Source of the DNA: Eubacteriales bacterium
GTDB lineage: Bacteria; Bacillota; Clostridia; Christensenellales; SZUA-584
Direction: 5' to 3'
Assembly: GCA_028711205.1 (NCBI GenBank)
Contig: JAQTSP010000003.1
Location: forward strand, 1-27,288
DNA: 27,288 bases
In this document: positions 14,874 through 22,736 of the stretch, piece by piece
How positions within the stretch are numbered: position 1 is the stretch's first letter
Layout of the letters: each line of letters begins with the position of its first letter
Made by a program: the position numbers and the translations under genes
The notes under the pieces: generated by a model
The model's database searches: none
What the model was told of the DNA's origin: nothing
Seen by the model: the letters and a program-made list of their open reading frames with translations, nothing else

Positions 14874-15731
14874 GTGCTTTCTTCTCAGGCGTTAACGACA
14901 ATGAGCGAAGTGAGGCGGCAAGTTGGGCTGTATACGCTGACGACGACAACCGGGTCGGAAACTTTGTCGGCCGATACCGGAAATACAACTTTTACGTTTG
15001 CGCATACGGATTTGGCGCTCAACTCATTTGGAGCGTTTTACGAGGGAACGACGGCGGACAGCACATTATCCACGGCAGGGCTTACCGTCAACTATTCGCT
15101 TGGGACGCTGACGGTAACGGCAGAAATCACGGCGGGAATCACCGTAACGGAGTATCAATACTTTTTGTGGGATTACTCGCAGGACAACTTGATAGAACGG
15201 CAGATCAATTCGGCGTCGGCGGCAGTATCAAAATATTGCGGCCGCAATTTCATAGCCGATACGTACACGGAATATTATAAAGGTTTAGCGCGGCAAAAAC
15301 TCGTTTTAAATCAGTACCCCGTCAACTCTATTACATCGGTAACGGTGAATAGCGCGGCGTTGACGGCTGGTACGGATTATGTGACGAGTGACAGTACGTA
15401 TCTAAACCAGGGCATTTTGTTTCGCGACGACGGATGGCCGTTCGACGGATACCTTGTAGGGCTTGTAGGAGAGCCGGCAGCGCCTTTAAGCAACGTAGGC
15501 GTTGTGTACTCTGCCGGTTATACTTTGACGCCGGAAACGTCCCGCACACTGCCGTATGACCTTGAGGACGTCGTTATTTCGATGGCGATGGATATGTACA
15601 ACGAAGTGTCAAACGGCTCGGCAGGGTTAAAGCAATTGACTCAAGGAAAGTTGACGTACGTTTGGAAAGATGATGAACGTGTGCGGCAGTATTCATCAAC
15701 GCTGGACGCCTATAAAAAGTGGGTGGTCTGA
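14874..15731 (+). CDS. Head-tail connector (gp6-like) with inserted beta domain
   Basis: A 285-residue protein. Typical connector content starts at about residue 100: DYSQDNLIERQINSASAAVS, then KYCGRNFIADTYTEYY, then KLVLNQYPVNSITSVTVN, a YTLTPETSRTLPYDLEDVVI segment and a C-terminal helix. These match the HK97 gp6/SPP1 gp15-type connectors that dock under the portal. The N-terminal helix (SQALTTMSEVRRQVGL, 4-19) is separated from the rest by about 80 residues of threonine-rich beta sequence (20-99), unusual for the family. GTG 14874 is chosen because GGGGGTGG (14862-14869) precedes it. Confidence 0.82.
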   Translation: MLSSQALTTMSEVRRQVGLYTLTTTTGSETLSADTGNTTFTFAHTDLALNSFGAFYEGTTADSTLSTAGLTVNYSLGTLTVTAEITAGITVTEYQYFLWDYSQDNLIERQINSASAAVSKYCGRNFIADTYTEYYKGLARQKLVLNQYPVNSITSVTVNSAALTAGTDYVTSDSTYLNQGILFRDDGWPFDGYLVGLVGEPAAPLSNVGVVYSAGYTLTPETSRTLPYDLEDVVISMAMDMYNEVSNGSAGLKQLTQGKLTYVWKDDERVRQYSSTLDAYKKWVV

Positions 15732-16033
15732 TGATACTCGACACACCCGTTTCCGTTCAGAGAAAAACCACAACGTATGATTCGGAGGGTATGCCCGTTG
15801 AAGCATGGGCGTCTGTAATAGAACGTTCGAATAAGCAACCCTTATCTGGTGAAATCGCCTTTAAGGATTACGGGATATCCGATTCCGGCGTTACAAACCT
15901 ATTTTTTTTAAAAGCCTCGACTTTGGCAATCGAAAGCGGAAGAATCACCGACAATGCCGGAACATATGAAATTTATCGGATTGAGCGGTATCCAAACCAC
16001 TGTGAAGCGATAGTAAGGCCGGTGACCGAATGA
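15731..16033 (+). CDS. Head closure / head-tail adaptor protein
   Basis: A 100-residue protein whose ATG overlaps the connector stop. It begins MILDTPVSVQRKTTTYDSE and has the short strand pattern (ITDNAGTYEIYRIERYPNH) of the SPP1 gp16/HK97-type adaptor family, which plugs the connector after packaging. Position between connector and gp10-like gene is canonical. It overlaps the next start by 4 bases (ATGA). Confidence 0.75.
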   Translation: MILDTPVSVQRKTTTYDSEGMPVEAWASVIERSNKQPLSGEIAFKDYGISDSGVTNLFFLKASTLAIESGRITDNAGTYEIYRIERYPNHCEAIVRPVTE

Positions 16034-16377
16034 AAGCAACCGGGGGAAAAGAGCTTGCGGATAAATTCCGTTCTTACGGAAAAGAAGTCTATACTAAATC
16101 GGAACAGACAGTTATGCAGGCTGGGATGATCGTAGAGAGGGCGGCGAAGGAAAAGGCTCCTGTAGACACCGGCAGACTAAGGGCCAGCATCACAACCAGA
16201 CTAGCGGATTTCGACAAAAAAAAGATTGTGGTAGAGGTAGGAACATCTGTTGAATACGCTCAAGCCGTGGAATATGGAACATCCAAAGCTCCGGCGCATC
16301 CCTATTTATTTCCGGCTTATGCGGAAAATAAGGATAAAGTGCTTAAAAAAATAGCTGAAGCCATAAAGAGAAGGTAA
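16030..16377 (+). CDS. HK97 gp10-like neck/tail protein
   Basis: A 115-residue protein with the family signature: AAKEKAPVDTGRLRASI (38-54), EVGTSVEYAQAVEYGTSKAPAHPYLFPA (68-95) and a basic helical C-terminus. Members of the HK97-gp10/putative tail-component family sit between head closure and tail terminator genes and act in head-tail joining. Length is normal. Its ATG overlaps the previous stop. Confidence 0.9.
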   Translation: MKATGGKELADKFRSYGKEVYTKSEQTVMQAGMIVERAAKEKAPVDTGRLRASITTRLADFDKKKIVVEVGTSVEYAQAVEYGTSKAPAHPYLFPAYAENKDKVLKKIAEAIKRR

Positions 16378-16381
16378 GTCC

Positions 16382-16741
16382 ATGGAAAATTTAAAAGTAA
16401 CAGTATTAACCGCCCTTCAAACAGCATCCGCCTTATCAGCCATGACCGGGTTTTATTTTCAATATCCTCCATCTTTCACATCATTTCCTATGCTGAGTTA
16501 TTTTCAACTAGATAACATAGAAACTCTTCCTGCGGATGATATCGAACTTGGGAGCGAAATCATATTTCAAATTGACTTGTGGGGTAAGGCAAGCTTGTCA
16601 ACACTTTCTATTGGAGTAAGTGACGTCATGCAAACCCTTGGATTCCAAAGACTATCGGCACAAGACATGTACGAAACAGATACAAAAATATATCATATTC
16701 CAATGCGATTCAACATTCACGTTTCTGATCCCGATTTTTAG
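16382..16741 (+). CDS. Tail terminator / tail completion protein
   Basis: A 119-residue protein with an N-terminal helix (LKVTVLTALQTASALS), then QYPPSFTSFPMLSYFQ, then IIFQIDLWGKASLSTLSIG, then QDMYETDTKIYHIPMRFNI. This is the layout of DUF3168/gp17-like tail-terminator proteins, which cap the tail tube. Position between the gp10-like gene and the major tail gene is standard. AGAAGG (16371-16376) is its ribosome binding site. Confidence 0.78.
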   Translation: MENLKVTVLTALQTASALSAMTGFYFQYPPSFTSFPMLSYFQLDNIETLPADDIELGSEIIFQIDLWGKASLSTLSIGVSDVMQTLGFQRLSAQDMYETDTKIYHIPMRFNIHVSDPDF

Positions 16742-16757
16742 TAAAGGAGGTATGCAA

Positions 16758-17645
16758 ATGCCTAAAAAAATTCTTAAAGGTCTGGATATGTTTCACTACG
16801 CTCTTGTAAATACAAATACGACAGCCAGCGTAAGCTACCAGACGCCCGTCCCAATGAATGGCGCTATAACTGTAGCAGTCAATCCAAATTCTGAGGTTGA
16901 AATTCTTGACACAGACGACGGTCAATACGATTCTGAAGAAAACAGCGGCCCTATTGATATGGATGTTGGGATTGCGGACATATCGCAGGAAGACTATGCT
17001 GCGTGGATGGGTCATACCATAACCGGAGGAGTTATGAGCGAGATTAATACTGACCAACCCGTAGAACTGGCGTTTGGGTTTAGGGCAAAAAGAACAAACG
17101 GAGGGCACTCTTACTATTGGTTTCTTGTAGGTAAGTTTTCAAAGCCGTCTATGAGCCATCAGACAAAAGGTACGTTTCAAACTCCAACACTCAGCGGGAA
17201 ATTTTATGACCGCATGTATGACGGAAAGCGAAAATATTCTACCAGAACGGACGCGACAGATTATACGGCAGCTATAGGCGCGGCGTGGTTTTCGTCTGTG
17301 TACGGTACAACTGCGGATTCTACGGCCCCGACATATTCCAGCTCTATTCCGTCTGCATCTGGAACGTCTGCCACACAAACCACAAATATTACTATTACAT
17401 TCAGCGAGGCTATTCTTTCCAGCACAGTTACGGCAGCAAACTTTACGCTTCTTCAAACGTCATCCTCCGAAACTGTTCCAATTGCGTCATTTGCTATTAG
17501 CACAGGTGGAGAAACCGTGACGCTCACGCAATCTTTATTTACGGCGTCAACAACTTATAACGTGATTATGGGCACGGGCATCAGAGATACAGCCGGAAAT
17601 GGCATGTCTGGCTCCGCAACGTTCAAATTTACCACAACAGCCTAG
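16758..17645 (+). CDS. Major tail tube protein with C-terminal Ig-like domain
   Basis: A 295-residue protein. Residues 1-185 are a tail tube protein (LKGLDMFHYALVNTN, then ITVAVNPNSEVEILDTDDG, then VELAFGFRAKRTNG). Residues 189-295 form a bacterial Ig-like (Big_5-type) domain: an opening TAPTYSSSIPSASG, then NITITFSEAILSS, then VTLTQSLFTASTTYNVIMG, then GIRDTAGNGMSG and a final FKFTT. Such domains decorate the outside of tail tubes and may bind glycans weakly. ATG 16758 is preferred because AAAGGAGG (16743-16750) lies 7 bases upstream; the ATG at 16752 is too close. Confidence 0.88.
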   Translation: MPKKILKGLDMFHYALVNTNTTASVSYQTPVPMNGAITVAVNPNSEVEILDTDDGQYDSEENSGPIDMDVGIADISQEDYAAWMGHTITGGVMSEINTDQPVELAFGFRAKRTNGGHSYYWFLVGKFSKPSMSHQTKGTFQTPTLSGKFYDRMYDGKRKYSTRTDATDYTAAIGAAWFSSVYGTTADSTAPTYSSSIPSASGTSATQTTNITITFSEAILSSTVTAANFTLLQTSSSETVPIASFAISTGGETVTLTQSLFTASTTYNVIMGTGIRDTAGNGMSGSATFKFTTTA

Positions 17646-17660
17646 GCGCGGAATCAATAA

Positions 17661-17682
17661 CGGGGAGGGTTTACCCTCCCCG
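17661..17682 (+). other. Strong intergenic hairpin downstream of the major tail gene
   Basis: CGGGGAGGG (17661-17669) and CCCTCCCCG (17674-17682) pair perfectly over 9 GC-rich positions around TTTA. The sequence after it is GAAAAAT, not a T-run, so it is not a canonical terminator on this strand. It may stabilise the tail tube mRNA 3' end or attenuate expression of the chaperone genes. Confidence 0.75.
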
Positions 17683-17699
17683 AAAAATAAGGAGAAAAT

Positions 17700-18008
17700 A
17701 TGAGAAAATTAAAGGCAAAAGATATCTGCCCATTTACAAAAATTGTTGTAAAAATGGATATAAAAGAGTCATTAAAGGCTGTGTTTGAAAAATCAAGCGA
17801 CGATAGAAATGCAATTATATCAGAATTCATTTGGTCTATTATAGAAAATTATGAAAAAGTAGAAGGTGATCTATTCGCTTTTATTGCAGATATTAACGAA
17901 ACTACGCAAGATAAAATACAAGATATGGAACTTGACGGTTTTATTAAGCTGATTACAGAATTATTTAGCGAGGAAAACATCCCTTTTTTCAAATCTGCTG
18001 CGAGGTAA
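17700..18008 (+). CDS. Tail assembly chaperone G
   Basis: A 102-residue protein in the slot for tail assembly chaperones, between major tail and tape measure genes. It is mostly helical (SDDRNAIISEFIWSIIENY, 33-51) with an acidic second half, like G-type chaperones that coat the tape measure during tail assembly. AAGGAG (17690-17695) is its ribosome binding site. Five codons before its stop it carries a slippery site leading into the next frame, which yields the longer GT product. Confidence 0.82.
   Translation: MRKLKAKDICPFTKIVVKMDIKESLKAVFEKSSDDRNAIISEFIWSIIENYEKVEGDLFAFIADINETTQDKIQDMELDGFIKLITELFSEENIPFFKSAAR
17984..17990 (+). promoter_or_regulatory. Programmed -1 ribosomal frameshift site
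   Basis: In the reading frame of G the bases read T TTT TTC, a canonical X XXY YYZ slippery heptamer. A one-base backward slip moves ribosomes into a frame that stays open until 18259. The position near the end of G and the fused product match the G/GT arrangement known from lambda and many siphoviruses. I see no strong downstream pseudoknot. Confidence 0.82.
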
Positions 18009-18259
18009 ACATAGCTTTTTTATATGATAAATTGCTTTCGAACTACCATGATATTTCATTTGTTATGAATATAGAAATACCTGACTTTTTTAATTTACTT
18101 ACTAAACTAAACGATCGCCAATTGGAAGAACGGGCTTGGGAATACTGGATTGCTATGGTTCCGCATATGGGAGAAAATTATATTCCATTTAGTGAATATT
18201 TCGATTCCATAAAGCAAGGCGATAACGGAGAAGTTTACGCAGACCAAGTTTTTATTTAG
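17990..18259 (+). CDS. T extension of the GT tail assembly chaperone
   Basis: The frame entered by the -1 slip encodes 89 residues after G residue 97, beginning QICCEVNIAFLYDKLLSNYH and containing RQLEERAWEYWIAMVPHM, typical of GT C-terminal parts (a conserved W-containing helix). The complete GT protein would be about 186 residues. Independent translation is unlikely, since only a TTG at 18032 without a ribosome binding site is available. In lambda, the T part recruits the tape measure and tube protein. Confidence 0.8.
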   Translation, partial: QICCEVNIAFLYDKLLSNYHDISFVMNIEIPDFFNLLTKLNDRQLEERAWEYWIAMVPHMGENYIPFSEYFDSIKQGDNGEVYADQVFI

Positions 18260-18300
18260 CGCCTTGAGGCGCATATTTTATGCCAAAAGGCGGTGAAATT

Positions 18301-21159
18301 ATGGGCGAAGAAGTAGGCTCTTTATTAGTGCGCATTGAGGCAAACATTGACAATTTAGTGAACAACCTAAATAAAGCGGAGAAAAAAACCAGTGTTTTTG
18401 GAGACGTTGTAAAAGCAAATCTTTTATCTGATGTTATAATGGGGGGATTTAACAAACTAGGAAACGCAATAGGCGGCGCTTTTGACAAGCTTAATAATTT
18501 TGCAAAAATAGGACTTGAAACCGCCAGCAATCTTACAGAAGTACAAAATGTTGTTGACACAACATTTGGCAAAAGTGCATCCATTATTAATGATTTTTCA
18601 AAAAAGGCGTCTACTGCTTTTGGACTTTCAGAACTTAGCGCAAAAAAATTTAACGGCACTATGGGCGCTATGCTAAAATCTACAGGCTTATCCGGCGAAT
18701 CTGTTGTTGATATGTCGGTTGCCCTTACTGGCCTTTCTGGAGATATGGCATCGTTTTATAATTTAAAGCCAGAAGAAGCTTTTGAAAAACTTAGATCAGG
18801 AATATCTGGAGAAACGGAACCTTTAAAACAGCTTGGCATTAATATGAGCGTGGTAAATCTTGAAACATACGCCTTATCTAAAGGTATAAAAAAAACATAT
18901 AGCGAAATGACCCAGGCTGAGCAAACATCCTTAAGATACAACTACATTATGCAGGCGACGTCGGATGCGCAGGGAGATTTTTCAAAAACATCTGACTCAT
19001 ACGCAAATCAACAACGCATACTACAACTTAATATGGAAAACGTCGCCGCATCAATAGGTAAAAATTTATTGCCTGTTGTAAATGGATTAACTACCGCATT
19101 TAACGGTCTTGTTAGTGGAACCATAACGGCAGATGAGTTTATAGTAAAAGTTAATGGTACAATTCTTTCGTTTATAGATTCTCTTAATGAATCTCTTCCC
19201 AAATTTCTTAAAATTGGCGGAGAAATAATACTAAAAATTGTAGATGGATTAACGAAAAAAATACCATACATAATTAAAGCAGCGGCTCCTATCGTTACAT
19301 CATTAGCAAATGGAATAATTGATGCGCTTCCGGCCGTTATTGATGCGGCGGATGCAATAGCGGATGGAATAGTAACATTTTTAACTGCTGACGACGGTAA
19401 AACAATTAAGAAAATGTCAAATGCCGGAGTTAAATTATTTGCCTCACTTGTAAAAAACGGAATAAAAATTATAACTGGAATTGTTGAAATTTTGCCGGAT
19501 GTTATAAGCGGCATTACAGACGCCTTAACCGATGAAAACGGACAAATGGTAAAAGATGTAGTTTCTGCTGGTGTTGATTTATTTATATCGCTTGTCAAAA
19601 ATGCTCCAGCAATAATAAATGGCATAACCTCCGCTATACCAAATATTATAGATAGTATAGCAGATGAATTTACAAGCGATAGAAGTAAACAAAAAATAGA
19701 AGATGCTGGAGTGGAGCTTGGGGGATCGCTCGTAGACGGTTTTTTTAAAGCGGTAGGCTCTATAGTAGACTTTATAAGTATGGGAACAGGCGGTTTTCTT
19801 CCTAGTTCCGAAATGCCTCCAATAATTAACACGAAAACCGGAAAAGAAATGCAATATAACCCGAATACCGGAAAATGGGAAGATATTCTTTCGGGAGGCG
19901 GACAAACAAGCGGTGGAGGCGGTGGAAGAACAGGAAAAGAAAAAACGTCTGCAAACAAAAACGTAAGCGATTATGTAAAAAATGCCCAAATTGGTTTTGA
20001 AACTATGTTTGGGTTTGGAGTAGACGCGGGAAAAAACTTAATATCAGGAGTTGCATCTGGCATTGATAAATATTCTGCAAAAGTAGGCAACGCCGTAGGA
20101 AATGCGCTTGATAGCGTTTCTAGTGCGTCAGAAAAAATAGCAGATAAAACAAAAAAGGCGTTTGACGATTTGGGCGACGCGATAACAAAATCTTTAAAAA
20201 AGCAATATGACGCCGCAAGGCAATTAGAACTTAATTCTTTAGATAAGCAGACTAAATCTAAAATATCTGCAATACAAGAACAAATAGACGCCATAGATGC
20301 GCAAACGGCAGCGGAAGAAAAAGCTTCGGAAGAAAAAAGTTATAAAGATAAATTGGCGTCTATATCAAGTAAAATATTAACCGCTGAAAATGCTGATGAA
20401 ATTGCAAGACTTGAAGCCGAAAAGTCGGACTTGATAGCAGAATATGACAGAAAAAAAACATTAGAGCAAAGAGAAAATGCAATCGCATTGCTCCGCTCAA
20501 AACAAGACGAAATAGAAGCGGCGGCGGAAAAGGAAAAGGATATTATAGAAAAAAAATACGACGATCTCACATCTCAAGATAATTTGTATGCCGAAGCTAG
20601 AAAATTAATAATAGAAAAAAATAACGATGAAATCATTAAACTTCTTGAAACATATTATCCGGAATGGCTAGATGCTGGTCAAAGTTTTGGAGAAAGCCTA
20701 GTGGACGGGTTGAACAGTACCAAAACAACAATAAAAGCAACTATTGACGAAATCATGTCTTATTTAAGCGCGCCGATTGACGGTCTTAATATATATGTTG
20801 TAAAAGCCGGAGATACTTTATCAAAAATAGCAAAAATGTTTAATACAACGGTGTCTGATTTAGCCGCTTTAAACAATATCAGCAATGTAAATCTTATAAA
20901 TGTTGGGCAGCAGCTTAAAATACCATCTTATGATATTGGAACTAATTACGTTCCATATGATATGTTGGCTATGATACACAAAGGAGAAAAAATAATTCCG
21001 GCAAAAAACGATCAGCAAAACACATCCCCAACCGTCAATTATGCCGACATGTTTCGCGGGGCTACAATTATCATGGACAGCGAGAGCAGGGTCAAACAAC
21101 TGGCGCGCGAACTATTTAACCTTCAGCAAGGCGCTTTAAGGGCGGGGGGTACGGCTTAA
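18301..21159 (+). CDS. Tape measure protein with embedded LysM domain
   Basis: A 952-residue protein that sets tail length. It begins with VGSLLVRIEANIDNLVNNLNKAEK (residues 5 onward, a typical tape measure start), followed by FAKIGLETASNLTEVQNVVDT. Around residues 300-460 are repeating hydrophobic helices with GI-x-x-A-x-P spacing, and 641-760 form a long charged coiled coil. Residues 832-877 are a clear LysM module (YVVKAGDTLSKIAKMF, then LNNISNVNLINVGQQLKIPSY), a peptidoglycan-binding fold. The C-terminus carries the common NYVPYDMLAMIHKGEKIIPA tail. ATG 18301 is chosen because AAGGCGGTG precedes it; an ATG at 18280 is less well placed. Confidence 0.93.
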   Translation: MGEEVGSLLVRIEANIDNLVNNLNKAEKKTSVFGDVVKANLLSDVIMGGFNKLGNAIGGAFDKLNNFAKIGLETASNLTEVQNVVDTTFGKSASIINDFSKKASTAFGLSELSAKKFNGTMGAMLKSTGLSGESVVDMSVALTGLSGDMASFYNLKPEEAFEKLRSGISGETEPLKQLGINMSVVNLETYALSKGIKKTYSEMTQAEQTSLRYNYIMQATSDAQGDFSKTSDSYANQQRILQLNMENVAASIGKNLLPVVNGLTTAFNGLVSGTITADEFIVKVNGTILSFIDSLNESLPKFLKIGGEIILKIVDGLTKKIPYIIKAAAPIVTSLANGIIDALPAVIDAADAIADGIVTFLTADDGKTIKKMSNAGVKLFASLVKNGIKIITGIVEILPDVISGITDALTDENGQMVKDVVSAGVDLFISLVKNAPAIINGITSAIPNIIDSIADEFTSDRSKQKIEDAGVELGGSLVDGFFKAVGSIVDFISMGTGGFLPSSEMPPIINTKTGKEMQYNPNTGKWEDILSGGGQTSGGGGGRTGKEKTSANKNVSDYVKNAQIGFETMFGFGVDAGKNLISGVASGIDKYSAKVGNAVGNALDSVSSASEKIADKTKKAFDDLGDAITKSLKKQYDAARQLELNSLDKQTKSKISAIQEQIDAIDAQTAAEEKASEEKSYKDKLASISSKILTAENADEIARLEAEKSDLIAEYDRKKTLEQRENAIALLRSKQDEIEAAAEKEKDIIEKKYDDLTSQDNLYAEARKLIIEKNNDEIIKLLETYYPEWLDAGQSFGESLVDGLNSTKTTIKATIDEIMSYLSAPIDGLNIYVVKAGDTLSKIAKMFNTTVSDLAALNNISNVNLINVGQQLKIPSYDIGTNYVPYDMLAMIHKGEKIIPAKNDQQNTSPTVNYADMFRGATIIMDSESRVKQLARELFNLQQGALRAGGTA

Positions 21160-22031
21160 TGCTTGGGTTTACCTACAATAACATCCACAGCAACACATAT
21201 GATATTGTCGCCAAATCCGTAGACAGGCCGATTCTTCCGACTTTAAGATCACGTCAGCTTATTATTCCGGGCAAAGATGGAACATATGATTTCGGCGACA
21301 ATACATTTGAAAATAGAATAATCCAAATTGATTTAAAATATGTCGGAACAAGCTTTGAAGAGCTACGGAGCAGGGCGAGAAATATATCATATTGGCTAAG
21401 CGGAAATAGCGGAAGCAAGAATTTGATTTTTGACGACGAGACGGACAAATGGTATTCTGCAAAAATATACTCCGCGATAGGATTATCAAATCTTTTTCGA
21501 CTCGGAGAAACAACCTTGCAGTTTGAATGCGAACCGTTTGCATATGCGCAGCTTTATCAATACGACGAGGATTATGAGTACGATACAGGGCTTGAGTACG
21601 ATACGGGATTAATATACCCGAACCAAAGAACGGTTTACGATTGGCGTTTCCTTGCGCCTTATTTTAATATACGCGGCGATTCCAGAGAGTGGTGCGGTTT
21701 TGCGTGGTCGTACAATCCTCACATGACGAGCCTGTATCATTACGGAACCGTAAAAACGCCTTTTGCAATAACAATTTACGGAGAAGTTGAAAACCCAAGA
21801 GTATATCAGGAAACTACTTCGGCGGAGTTTACAATCAGCGCAAACATGACGGCTGGAAGCACATTAATTGTCGATTCAGACGCTATGATCGTTACGTTGA
21901 ACGGGACAAACTATCTTAATAAAATGACAGGCGATTTTCTTAATCTTGAACCAGGAGCCAACGGCTTCTTTTTTTATGGCACAAATCCTCAGGCTGAGGT
22001 TACATTTGAATTTGACCAACGGTTTTTATAA
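21159..22031 (+). CDS. Distal tail protein (Dit)
   Basis: A 290-residue protein in the Dit position directly after the tape measure, with a TAATG stop-start overlap. The N-terminal half has the Dit/Sipho_tail pattern: NIHSNTYDIVAKSVDRPIL, then RQLIIPGKDGTYDFGDNTFE, then RARNISYWLSGNS and LRL/ETTLQFECEPFAYAQ. The second half is a beta-sandwich (about 180-290). Dit forms the hexameric ring joining the tube to the receptor-binding apparatus. Confidence 0.9.
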   Translation: MLGFTYNNIHSNTYDIVAKSVDRPILPTLRSRQLIIPGKDGTYDFGDNTFENRIIQIDLKYVGTSFEELRSRARNISYWLSGNSGSKNLIFDDETDKWYSAKIYSAIGLSNLFRLGETTLQFECEPFAYAQLYQYDEDYEYDTGLEYDTGLIYPNQRTVYDWRFLAPYFNIRGDSREWCGFAWSYNPHMTSLYHYGTVKTPFAITIYGEVENPRVYQETTSAEFTISANMTAGSTLIVDSDAMIVTLNGTNYLNKMTGDFLNLEPGANGFFFYGTNPQAEVTFEFDQRFL

Positions 22032-22040
22032 GGAGGATAT

Positions 22041-22730
22041 ATGGCTGATACGTTAATAAGAGAGGGTGTAGCATACGGATCGCAGCCCCTTAGTCCCGTT
22101 CCCCAATATTGGACTGGATCATCATACGAAAAGGTGCAGGGCGCAAACGGGGCCGTCAGAGAAACAAACTACAATTCTTCCGGTACCGAGATATTCACAG
22201 GGACAACGCCGGGAAGCGTCAAGCTCACCGCAACGTCTACGGTAGCAATAAGCGGTACGTCCACAGTAGCAATCTCCGGCACATCCACGGTTAATTTTTC
22301 CGGGAGCGGCACGGTGTCTGTATCCGGGACTGCTACAATCAACTTCTCTGGCAGCGGTACGGTTGTTATCTCCGGCACGTCTACCGTAGCTATAAGCGGG
22401 AGCGTGACGGCCTTAAATCAGGTTGTCGGTACGCAGGCTAACGCGTGGTCTGCAAACGCAACTATTTCTGCGGGGGCCACATCAAACTCCGTAGACCTTC
22501 AATACTGTTACAGGATTTCATATTTTGGAACCGTCACAAATACGGCGTCTTTAAGCCTTTTGCTTCAGGTTAGCCAAGATAACACAAACTTTTATCAAGC
22601 CGCCACAGCCACGATTACAGCAGGCACATCATCACCGTTTCATAACTCAATAGAGACAGCCGCAAGATACGCAAGATTGACAACGTCCGGCGTGTCGGCA
22701 ATTATAACGGCTACTATAGCCGGGAAGTAG
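22041..22730 (+). CDS. Tail-tip protein with octapeptide repeats
   Basis: A 229-residue protein behind TAAGGAGG (22029-22036). Residues 1-58 are an attachment-type N-terminus (VAYGSQPLSPVPQYWTGSS). Residues 66-121 are seven tandem eight-residue units of consensus S/G-T-V-x-I/F-S-G-T/S (for example STVAISGT). Residues 125-229 are a beta-sandwich (NFYQAATATITAG, then AARYARLTT) resembling the decoration protein at 14349. The repeat is probably a slender beta-structured shaft. The gene lies between Dit and the tailspike, so an adaptor or short fibre is likely. Confidence 0.75.
   Translation: MADTLIREGVAYGSQPLSPVPQYWTGSSYEKVQGANGAVRETNYNSSGTEIFTGTTPGSVKLTATSTVAISGTSTVAISGTSTVNFSGSGTVSVSGTATINFSGSGTVVISGTSTVAISGSVTALNQVVGTQANAWSANATISAGATSNSVDLQYCYRISYFGTVTNTASLSLLLQVSQDNTNFYQAATATITAGTSSPFHNSIETAARYARLTTSGVSAIITATIAGK
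22236..22403 (+). repeat. Seven 24-base units encoding an octapeptide shaft
   Basis: Each unit encodes one S/G-T-V-x-I/F-S-G-T/S octapeptide. The three STVAISGT/S copies use different synonymous codons at most positions, and serine is coded by both AGC and TCC families. The peptide is conserved much better than the DNA. Confidence 0.85.
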
Positions 22731-22736
22731 GGCATC

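Noticed and set aside
16620..16757. A longer N-terminus for the major tail protein
   Set aside because: It overlaps the tail terminator gene in another frame. The Shine-Dalgarno at 16743-16750 fixes the start at 16758.
19008..19958. A 316-codon open frame on the reverse strand
   Set aside because: It mirrors the hydrophobic repeats of the tape measure gene; no start signals and no recognisable domain.
22236..22403. Tandem repeats considered as a CRISPR array
   Set aside because: Units are 24 bases, contiguous, without spacers, and in frame within a coding gene.
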